A stretch of 64,000 nucleotides of DNA from Pteria penguin. Lineage: Eukaryota; Mollusca; Bivalvia; Pterioida; Pteriidae. The stretch lies in NCBI GenBank assembly GCA_035048485.1, contig CM068580.1, forward strand, positions 52,864,975 to 52,928,974, written 5' to 3'. Of the stretch, positions 55,715-64,000 are shown in pieces. The position numbers and the translations under genes are program-made. How positions within the stretch are numbered: the stretch's first letter is position 1; the number at the start of each line of letters is the position of its first letter. Below the pieces are notes generated by a model. That model ran no database searches. It was not told the DNA's origin and worked only from the letters and a program-made list of their open reading frames with translations.

Positions 55715-56237
55715 AGGGCTTGCCATTAACGCTTGTCCAGTACCAGGGAAAATTTTTCACAGAGAAGTGAATCTTGCTAAGTACTTGTTCGATTGGACAA
55801 GTGATTTTTCTGGAAAGAAATTTTAAAATTAAAAAAAGAAACTGAATTGTAATCTTTTTTTTATTGAAATTGAAAGCAGTGAGAGAACGACCATCAAGAA
55901 ATTTATTCTCAAAGCGAGGTCGACAACTTTTAAATCGGGATCAAAGTTCACTTGTTGGACAATTTGGTTACCGGGGTACTATTTTTCTGTTATTTTTTTT
56001 TTAAATTTTGCAATTGGTAAATACCCTCTTACCCTTATCGGAGCTCTGTATATTCATTAATAAAATACCTTAACACAATGAGTTAATTGTTTAAATTTTT
56101 TTTAATTCATTACAGTAGTTTTAGAACTTCAGTATTGACAAATTGTCGGACAAGTAAAATTTATATTTGGACAAGTAAATTTCATGGCTACTTGTCCAAA
56201 TGGACAAGTAGGGAAAAATGTTAATGTCAAGCCCTAG
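55715..56237. mobile_element. hAT-like MITE with CAGGGCTTG ends (EIF3L intron)
   Basis: The left CAGGGCTTGCCATTAACGCT and right AATGTTAATGTCAAGCCCTA are inverted. CTTGTCC / GGACAAG words repeat inside both ends. The CAGGGCTTG terminus is typical of hAT-type elements. Target duplication is unclear. Confidence 0.7.
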
Positions 56238-56454
56238 ATAATATGAATAGCATGCCTTTTGCAGTAAACTTCTAGTAGTAAAGTGAGTAAAAGAGAGAAC
56301 ATAAAAATGCAATGAATGATTGATAAATTTCATTTCACATTGGATCATAGAAATCCTATCTGTGAGGTTTCTCCCAGATTGATGGCATTTTCAGATTGAA
56401 TATTTTTTATAAGTAATATAATATATATGCTTATGTATTCTTTGCTAAAGCTGG

Positions 56455-56690
56455 TGCAGCTCATTGGATGTGGTGCTTAGCTCATGATTCTTGGGGAGGT
56501 CTGGGGTTTGACTCCCGCTTTGGCATACCGGTGTCTTGTCTTTTAGACGAGGAAGTGAAACTAAAAGATCCTACTTTGGATAGGTCTGTTGCAAAGTACA
56601 AATTTCAGACAGATGCCCCAAAAATCAAGAAAAAATGAAATCTAGAAAAACTCTGCTTCTTGTGTGTAATGAGCAGGTAAAAAATCAATT
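56455..56690 (+). mobile_element. Decayed SINE, family 2
   Basis: Order of words as at 53894 but diverged: GGTGCTTAGCTCATGATTC, GGGTTTGACTCCCGCTTTGG, ACCGGTGTCTTGTCTTTTAG, GGTCTGTTGCAAAG, CAGACAGATGCC, tail AAAATCAATTAAAA. An old insertion. Confidence 0.7.
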
Positions 56691-57716
56691 AAAAGTGAGT
56701 GGCCATGAAGCTACCGGTAACATTCCTGTAGTTAATGTACAGTTGAGTGAATCATCTAGCAGTGGACGTTTTTCACACAGCAATTAATACAAACTGGTGG
56801 TTTTGTCCATTTGGATATATATATAAGTTGTCAGGTTTCAGATACTCATAATTAATATAATAATATGGTTACCATACATGTAGGTCAGTATCTGAATAAT
56901 TTGATCTACAGTAAAGTTAATTATATACATTCATGCTTATTATACTCAATGTTCTTGTTATTTGCTGAGTGAACACTTTTTGTTTGATGTGTGTTTAAAT
57001 CACGTAGTGGTCGGTTGACCAGGTTTTATTAGAAGGCCTTGCAGGTATCATTCTGTGTAGGTGAAAGGCATACATTTGGCTAATTATCGTTAATTTCATG
57101 AGTGTCCTACTTAATGCTGAACCCATGACGTTCACCGTTACTTATAATTATTAATATGTGAAACTCTAGGAAATACATGAATACATAGATCATCTGAATC
57201 TTCAGACATGCGAAAACAAAAGACTGTGTATCCATTTCATGGTCAGTCAACCTCCTGATGTGATTTTACTACATGTACATGCTAACATTTTGGTGGTCAC
57301 ATTGGGATTGACAACACATACACATTTAAACCTTGGGGGAAAATCATGTTATATTTTAGTTCCCATATATCATGTATACCCACAAAATCAACATGAGAAA
57401 TTCTGAAAAAAGTGTTCATTATACATGGGTAATTACAGTATGTGAAATAATTGTGGAGAGACCTAAAGCTATAATCAGTCAATGTTACAACCCACTCTTT
57501 ACCTCTTGAGGATGTTGACTGTTTTCTGTGGTTGATATTTAAAATATTTTCTGGGTTTTGACCCAGTACAGTAAAATTTTACAGACCAAGGTCTGTATTG
57601 CAACAAAATTGTGGAAAAAATTCTAACTAATGATATAATTGAGTATACTGATAATATAAGTTTTTTTTCCTGAATACACAGATGATGAAATTTCCTTCCT
57701 TGTTCTCTGTATACAG
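56691..57716. other. EIF3L intron, remainder, nothing recognised
   Basis: AT-rich intron sequence ending in the acceptor TCTGTATACAG. Confidence 0.5.
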
Positions 57717-57864
57717 GTGATCCTAGACAGGACATAGAGTATGAGAGACAGTATCAGCAGTCCACCTATATTGTACCAGATATCATCAAAAGCTTCCTCA
57801 CCTACTTTCAAAAGAGTGTGGTGGAACAAAATGTCTATGAGATTCAAAGTGCTTATGAAAATGG
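57717..57864 (+). CDS. EIF3L: EIF3L exon (GDPRQDIEYERQY region)
   Basis: It encodes GDPRQDIEYERQYQQSTYIV to VYEIQSAYEN; human eIF3L has the equivalent GDPKQDLAYERQYEQQTYQV and VYEIQDIYEN. Starts with the last two bases of a Gly codon and ends in phase 2 at AATGG|GTAATG. Confidence 0.95.
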
Positions 57865-58338
57865 GTAATGTTCTTTTTGTTTGATAAATGTTATTAAGAA
57901 GACTGTGAAATTTAAAGACTTAAAATACTGTTTCAGTATTGTCTGCAGGTAAATTATCATTGCATTTATTTGTTACATTATTTAATGTCATGGAAAGATT
58001 GTCACTCACATACATGGGGACTACATCAGCGTAATGCGTTTGTATCTTAAGTTTCTCTAAGTAACCGTCGCCAGTTACTGCATGCTGTTACATATTTATA
58101 AAAAATCAGTAGTACATCATTTTAACAGATTGGTCTTTTACTTAAATGTAAACCATTATAATGATTTGTATATTGACAGAAAGAGAATAAATCAATGCCT
58201 GTTTCCTTTTGTTGAAGTTGAAGTAAAGATTTACTGATAGTGAAATGACTTTAAAGCAGAATTTTGTCATCATATAAATATCGCAATTTATTGCAATATT
58301 TGTTTGAGTATCGCAAAACACATTTTGACACACAGTAC

Positions 58339-58713
58339 CAGTGTTCTAGAAATTTTTCAAAATTCCATTTACCAACTGGTAAATGACTAATTGAAATCCA
58401 CTTACCCAGGGTAAAAATGTACTTTCCCAAAGTAAAAAGGCATATTCAAAACTTAATTCGGTAAAATTTGCATATTAAACGCACGTCAATGACTAAATGT
58501 ACAGTAAGAGTACATTTGTTTGCTTGTGCTTTTATTGTCTTTTCTTTAGCAAAGTTTGAGATTTGATGTGATTGATCAAAAACATATCAAGTCCTTGGAT
58601 TGATATTACTCAGAATTTACTCACCACTTGGTAAGAGGTTTAAAGGATTTCAGTTATCCGTCCCGTTTTTTCACTTACCATGGGTTACAGGTAATGGGAT
58701 TTCTAGAACACTG
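58339..58713. mobile_element. 375-bp MITE with perfect 15-bp inverted ends (EIF3L intron)
   Basis: CAGTGTTCTAGAAAT at the left is the exact reverse complement of ATTTCTAGAACACTG at the right. Inner words TTACC / GGTAA continue the symmetry. The CAGTG end suggests hAT-like. Flanks AGTAC and AATAC may be a 5-bp duplication with one change. Confidence 0.75.
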
Positions 58714-59626
58714 AATACTCATCCCTAATATCTATTTAGCAATTAGAAGTCCTTCAAATGTGTTTTCATAGATTAGCACTGCTGCTAATTTCTTAATTAA
58801 TACATCCATAATATGGAAGCTGGCAAGTTGTAAATTGTTTTATTCCTGTCATTTTGATAATATTACAAGGAATTCAGACTACAATAAACACAATTATTGT
58901 AGTATTTTATAAAACTGCGTATGATATTTGTCCTGTCACATTTGTACAGTGGCACTGGCTTGCAAGGATGTGTTAACTGTATAACAGTAATAATGGGGTT
59001 CATTCTCAAACACGGAGTTTGATGTAAATATCTCAATAAATAAAGGAATGATTTAAAAAATGCAGAAAAAGAGGAAGATGCTAAGTCCATTGTCACAACA
59101 CAATAACATGTAATATATAGAGCAGAACTTTTGGAAAGCCAGCAAAATTTTGACATTTCAAAGTGTCATAACTGGATCTAATGAAGATATCTGTTAAGCT
59201 CAGCAAAAAGAGATCTGTCAGATCTTAACATTTGTTTTAACCTATGATAAAAAAAAATGAGCTTCTTTTGCTGCTACTTTCCTTTGCTGATGTACTTTTC
59301 CTACTTTTGCATTACATAATGTATGAAAAATCTAGTATTTGTTAAAAGTATGTCAGTTTTACTGATTGTTGCATTTGAATCAAGAGTAATGCATTTGTAA
59401 CATCAAATTTTACTTGTTAATATCCTTTTTTCATAAAATGAAAATTAATTGCATTTAATAACTAAGTAAAGGTCAGACAGTGAATAACACCTATTAGACA
59501 TTGATATGATGTCTTTAAAATGTGAAAAGTTTTATTTTCTTGAAAATGAATTAAGAAGTGTTTTGGAAAGAAAAATGTCATTGAAGGAAACTAAAATGAA
59601 AATGCATGTCTTTTATTTTTATATAG
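58714..59626. other. EIF3L intron, nothing recognised
   Basis: AT-rich intron; reverse-strand open frames here have no family signal. It ends in the acceptor TTTTATATAG. Confidence 0.5.
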
Positions 59627-59706
59627 ATTTAATAAACTGACAGAAAGATTTTTCAAGACATCACCATGGCCAGAAGCAGATGTTGTCTCCCCTATTGTAG
59701 GAGGAG
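59627..59706 (+). CDS. EIF3L: EIF3L exon (NKLTERFFKTSPWPEA region)
   Basis: It encodes FNKLTERFFKTSPWPEADVV and SPIVGG; human has WTKLTERFFKNTPWPEAEAI at this place. Ends in phase 1 at GGAG|GTAATA. Confidence 0.95.
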
Positions 59707-59725
59707 GTAATATAGATATATTTTT

Positions 59726-60010
59726 ATGCCCCTGGAATCAAAGATTTAGGGGCCTCATTTTTTTTGCGTGTCTGTCTGTTTTTCTGTGGGAAAAAAACCT
59801 TAACATTGGTTATTATTTTGAATCGTAAGAGGTAGGGCGTTCATATTTCACATGTTTAGTCCTTGTGACAAAACCTTTTTGTCAGTACCATAAATTTTTA
59901 TCTCGTGACTTTGACTGTGACCTTTGACCTACATTTCAAAATCTTTAACATAGGTTATAACTTTTTGATTATTTTGATGTCTTGACCGTAACCTTTGACC
60001 TATTTAAAAA
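59726..60010 (+). repeat. Hairpin-headed CTGTCTGT repeat in EIF3L intron
   Basis: Starts TTTTATGCCCCTGGAATCAA then GATTTAGGGGCCTC, a stem-loop, then GTGTCTGTCTGTTTTTCTGTG, then TTTGACCTACATTTC phrases. This order (hairpin, CTGTC microsatellite, TTGACCT body) is shared with other repeats in the window. Confidence 0.55.
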
Positions 60011-60370
60011 ATTGCCTTATTTGGACTTTAAATGCTGGCATTCGTGTTTTACAAACACATCTTGTTCATTTCTTTAAATAAGTTTGTATCATACAAACTT
60101 CTTATCACCGGTATATGACTCAACCAAACAGGCAAATGTGCATTTATTTTATACACAATATTACCTACGTAATGAAGACAAATGGCATTATGTACAAATA
60201 ATGAAACACCATAGTATTTTGTATGTTTAAGATGGTCCCTTACTCATAATTTCTACAAAACAAGTATATATTCACCTATTTTTGATGTTCATAATTCATG
60301 TATTTTAAAGTTAGTCTTTTTACATAATATTCTTACCATATATTTTATAGTCTGTATTCAACTTGATGTA

Positions 60371-61083
60371 CAGTTGACACTCGTTTTCTCAAAGTTGCTT
60401 AAGTCGAAATTCTGTTTATCTTAAGGTCTAGTTCAAGTTCCGAATTTTTTTCTTTAATTTCTATATAATTTTGACTTTGGTTAAGTCGAAGTCGGATAAG
60501 TCGAAATTCTGCTCCTGTCAAAGGCATTTTACAGTCCCAAAACTTGATTTTCTATATATTTTACACTCGTTATCTCGAAGTGTCAAAGTTTGTGCAAAAT
60601 AAATTGATTAACACAGCAATAAAGGCAGAAGAATGTGACCATCCAATCATCCCAGCGGGATGTATGGTAATGGTTGATTGTTTGACCGTAAAGCCATTTC
60701 ACCTTGATCGACGATGATTAGATGATTGGATTGCATCGGCACTTGTTATTTTAAAATATGCTCATTAGTAAAATCTTTTTTTTTAGGGCAGATAATAGGC
60801 CAGTATCGTTTTCGCAGCTTGTAAATTATTAAATGAATTAAAAATGTAAAGAGCTGAAAATACGATTTTTAAATTGACGGATAGAAGTTAGAATTAAGTC
60901 GGGAGAAAAATGAATTACATTGACTAAAATATAGAATACCAGGACAAACAATGCATTTATATTCATATGTTAACAAGAATGATCAAAAATGGTTACATAA
61001 ACAGCTGATGTTTATCTCAAATTCTGGATAAGTCAAAATATTTGCTTTGGTCCCGTTGAATTTGACATAATGAGTTTCAACTG
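60371..61083. mobile_element. 713-bp pogo-like MITE in EIF3L intron
   Basis: The left CAGTTGACACTCGTTTTCTC and right TGACATAATGAGTTTCAACTG are inverted and flanked by TA (60369-60370, 61084-61085). Related words (ACTCGTTATCTCGAAGTG, TAAGTCGAAATTCTG) repeat inside. No transposase frame. Confidence 0.75.
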
Positions 61084-61104
61084 TATATTGTATTTTTTTT
61101 CCAG

Positions 61105-61166
61105 ACAGTTTATTCCTGATTTTATACAAGGAACTATTCTATCGACACATCTATGCACGTGTAGCA
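61105..61166 (+). CDS. EIF3L: EIF3L exon (FLILYKELFYRHIYARV)
   Basis: It encodes the split Asp, then SLFLILYKELFYRHIYARVA; human FLILYKELYYRHIYAKVS. The exon ends in phase 0 at GCA|GTAAGT. Confidence 0.95.
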
Positions 61167-61251
61167 GTAAGTCCCCAATTTTTACTTGATTCAATAAAAC
61201 AGTTATGAAATCTCAAATTAAATGCACCAGTGAAAGACATTTGTTATATAT

Positions 61252-61398
61252 ATTGTACTTGTTGATGGAACTTTGTCTAGTTTTGAAATATGTTAGATAT
61301 ATTGTACTTGTTGATGGAACTTTGTCTAGTTTTGAAATATGTTAGATACATTGTACTTGTTGATGGAACTTTGTCTTATTTTGAAATACGGTTGTTAT
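61252..61398. repeat. 49-bp tandem repeat, three copies (EIF3L intron)
   Basis: ATTGTACTTGTTGATGGAAC begins copies at 61252, 61301 and 61350; the third diverges at its end. Confidence 0.9.
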
Positions 61399-61575
61399 AT
61401 ATGTGTACATACAGACAAAAAATGATGATCTGTATTCATGTAACTGTATTAGATTACAATTTACAAGAATATGTCCTTCTTTATGTCATTTATATAATTT
61501 TTCTGAAATTTACTTTTCTCTGGCTTATACCTAAGACACAATAAAATTAATTACCTATAAATTGGTATCTTACAG

Positions 61576-61645
61576 AATGGACCCACATTGGACCAGAGAT
61601 TTGAGTCGTATTACAATTACTGCAATCTCTTCAACTTTATCTTGA
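61576..61645 (+). CDS. EIF3L: EIF3L exon (QRFESYYNYCNLFNFIL)
   Basis: It encodes NGPTLDQRFESYYNYCNLFN then FIL; human GGPSLEQRFESYYNYCNLFN. Acceptor ATCTTACAG, donor TTGA|GTACGT, phase 1 end. Confidence 0.95.
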
Positions 61646-61902
61646 GTACGTCTACTTTTTATGACCAAGGATCAAAAGTATATAAGTATAAACGATAGAA
61701 TCAGGAGTTACAAGGTGAAGTTTGCCAGTATCTGAAAATAAGACCATACTTGTTTGTATACTTTGTAAGATGAAAGTTACACAGAATGAAATAACTATAA
61801 ATGTTGTGTCTTTGGATAAAATATTCTTATGCATGTAGTTTTCATCATGTTTGAAGTGAGAAATCAAATAAATCAATATGAATATGTTTCACTTCATTTT
61901 AG

Positions 61903-61976
61903 ATGCAGAAGGGCCAGTGCATCTTGAACTGCCCAATCAATGGCTTTGGGACATCATAGACGAGTTTATATATCAG
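61903..61976 (+). CDS. EIF3L: EIF3L exon ([18 protein letters not shown])
   Basis: It encodes [20 protein letters not shown] then EFIYQ; the human protein is nearly identical over [18 protein letters not shown]. Ends in phase 0 at CAG|GTAGTG. Confidence 0.95.
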
Positions 61977-62673
61977 GTAGTGTGTACAGCATAAAACTTC
62001 CCAAAATCTTCAGAGTACTTCACATCAAAACTAAAAGCAATTATATACATATTATACTAGTCTGTATAACTAGATTCAATTTTTCTAATTTGCAAAAACC
62101 CTATAAATCAAAGAGTGATTATTCTACATTGCACCTAAATAATAATAAAAAATTGCTAGATTCTCATCAATCTTTTCAAAAAAGTTTTGGAGGAGGGCAA
62201 AGTTTATTTTTTATTTTTCTCTAAAATGGAATTTGACATTTAATATGACTAAATTGACCCGACAAACAGTAAATAATAACATTGTTAAGCTTTCATAGTT
62301 TTATTTGACTTCCTGTCAATATCACAGTATCACAAAATCACAAATATATTAAACAAACTCTTATATATCTATAACAGAAACGGACAAGACACGGGATATT
62401 TCCAGTCGGCTAAATAATTTTCCAAATGTAATATGAAAAAAAAAATAGGGTGGGCATGAAAAATTTGGGCAGGCAGGGATGAGAATCTAGGAATTTTTTT
62501 ACTATGATATCATGGCCTTTTTTTTTTATTGAGATAAACACTATGGCAATAAATGGATTGAAAGTACTCATTACTAAAGTAATGCTGCAGATCTTTGTAT
62601 GAAAATACCTCCTAAATTCATGAAATAAATATAATTCGTTATAGATTTATTTATATTTTTATTGGATTTTCAG

Positions 62674-62754
62674 TTCCAGTGTTTTAGTATATACAGATGT
62701 AAAGTAAACAAAAAATCGGAAGAAGAAATCAACTTTCTCAGAGCCAATCCTAAG
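62674..62754 (+). CDS. EIF3L: EIF3L exon, last one in the window
   Basis: It encodes FQCFSIYRCKVNKKSEEEIN then FLRANPK; human FQSFSQYRCKTAKKSEEEID. The following donor AAG|GTATTT shows the gene continues to the right. Roughly two thirds of the protein, including the PCI domain, is not in this window. Confidence 0.95.
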
Positions 62755-63037
62755 GTATTTTGTAATGTATAAGCAGAATTTTTCGTGGGTATCAAATTTC
62801 GAGATTAATTTTCAGAAAAAGGTGTAATTATGTTTGAGAGAACAATTTTTTTGCAATGAGCTGCACTGGATTGAATACTCTGTCCATTGACCCAGCGAAA
62901 GTACCTTCAATCAATAATTAAATATGTGTAACCTTTAAATGTTCATCGATAAACTCTTTCGCTGTGTGTAAATCAGGCCTTTCACTTTTATCACTTTCCT
63001 TTGTTTTGCTCTGGAGATATCTCAATATTGACTTTTT

Positions 63038-64000
63038 AGCTCACCTGAGCCAAAGGCTCAAGTGAGCTATAGTCGGCGTCGTCGTCCGTCGTTAACTTTT
63101 TCACATTTTCGACTTCTTCTCTGGAACTACATTGCAGATTTGGATCAAACTTTGTGTAAATGATGTAGTCAAGGTCCTCTACTAAAATTGTGTTCGGGAT
63201 CCAGATTCCCTCAGGGGTGGATCCAGGGCGGGCCAAAAGTGCCAAAAATGGTACCCCTCTTCAAACATCTTCTTCTCCAGAACCAGTACATAAATGGGGA
63301 AACTAATTGCATTTCAACAATCTATAAAGATGGGTTATTAAAAATTGTGTTCGGGGTTAAGATCCGTCAAATAGAAATTTACGCTTTTTTGACGTATTTC
63401 TGGACTTAGTCATTTCAATGAAGAAAAGTGTCATGTTTTTCAGTTAATTGATATTGATGATTTCTTAATGACTATTTTGATCATAATTGTGGTAAGGAAT
63501 ATTATTGTGAAAGAATTTTGTCATTATCTCAATTTTTGGATTTTTTATGAATTTTTTAAGACTTCCAAGAAAAAGGGGGGGGGGGGTTGGCCATTTTTCA
63601 CATTTTCAACTTTTTCTACGAAACCACATGAAAGATTTTAATGAAACATGGAATACATGAAGTACTAAAAATCCACTATCAATGTGGTAAATTTCATCCA
63701 AATTGGTTAACAGATAATGCCCACCATGTCTAAAAAAGTAGGTCTCACAATAGGTAACATATAATACTTGGTAATTGAAATATGGAGAGTAGCGGATCAA
63801 ATCCAGCTGTGGTCAAAAAAATTTTTTTTTTTTTTTTTACACATCTAAATAAGTTTTTAGATGTTTCTAAACACTCAACATATGAAATTAGGAATTTTAC
63901 GTTTAAGACTTCCAAAAAAAAAAAGGGGGGGGGGGGGGGGGGTGGCCATTTTTAACATTTTAAAATTTTTATAAAAAAAAGTTTGGAACAACATTGCAGA
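63038..64000 (+). mobile_element. Helentron-like element, second copy, cut by window end
   Basis: It starts AGCTCACCTGAGCCAAAGG like the copy at 42040, then a CGTCGTCGTCCGTCG patch, and continues with the same modules (TTTTTATGAATTTTTTAAGA, GAGAGTAGCGGATCAAATCC, G runs at 63577 and 63925). It lies in the EIF3L intron after the exon at 62674. Confidence 0.75.

Noticed and set aside
58863..59156. 97-codon reverse-strand ORF in an EIF3L intron
   Set aside because: No family signal and antisense to a spliced gene; likely chance.

Overview
This window looks like animal nuclear DNA, most likely from a lophotrochozoan and probably a bivalve mollusc. It is AT-rich, its genes are split by GT-AG introns, it carries tRNA-derived SINEs, Tc1/mariner and pogo relics and many MITEs, and it is strewn with hairpin-headed repeats followed by CTGTC-type microsatellite, a style I associate with bivalve genomes. 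The organism call is inference. Real coding sequence is a small part of the 64 kb.

Layout. Positions 1-3335 hold old repeats, including a short tandem array of about 150-170 bp monomers. Positions 3336-18008 are one large + strand tandem array of 44 exon-like cassettes, about 330 bp apart. There are three head types (A, B, C), nearly all with intact splice-acceptor sequence, and two tail types. Each cassette carries copies of a 30-bp minisatellite; in the frame shared by the three acceptor types this encodes a decapeptide ending in Lys-Arg, as in multi-peptide precursors. This is the most unusual thing here and I recognise no known gene in it. Positions 18009-28080 are transposon relics (pogo, SINEs, a reverse-transcriptase fragment, MITEs) with no gene I can support.

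Positions 28081-39894 contain a complete five-exon + strand gene for a 179-residue ER protein of the MZB1/Canopy saposin-like class: signal peptide, CSGC, six cysteines, C-terminal SDEL. Its 8.3-kb first intron is filled by a long-inverted-repeat element, a LINE relic and a 3.7-kb element with subterminal repeats. Its third intron holds a MULE-like MITE and a decayed mariner. Positions 39895-55634 are non-coding as far as I can see: a 2.56-kb Helentron-like element at 42040-44600, a second reverse-transcriptase relic, a large inverted duplication of an exon-like sequence, and a SINE with a perfect target-site duplication.

Positions 55635-62754 contain seven consecutive coding exons of EIF3L (eIF3 subunit L), + strand, phases all consistent. 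The first coding exon is not confidently located and the C-terminal two thirds lie beyond the window. The last kilobase is a second copy of the Helentron-like element inside an EIF3L intron. The two recognised genes are unrelated: one is an ER folding factor, the other a translation initiation subunit. Nothing suggests they work together or with the cassette array.
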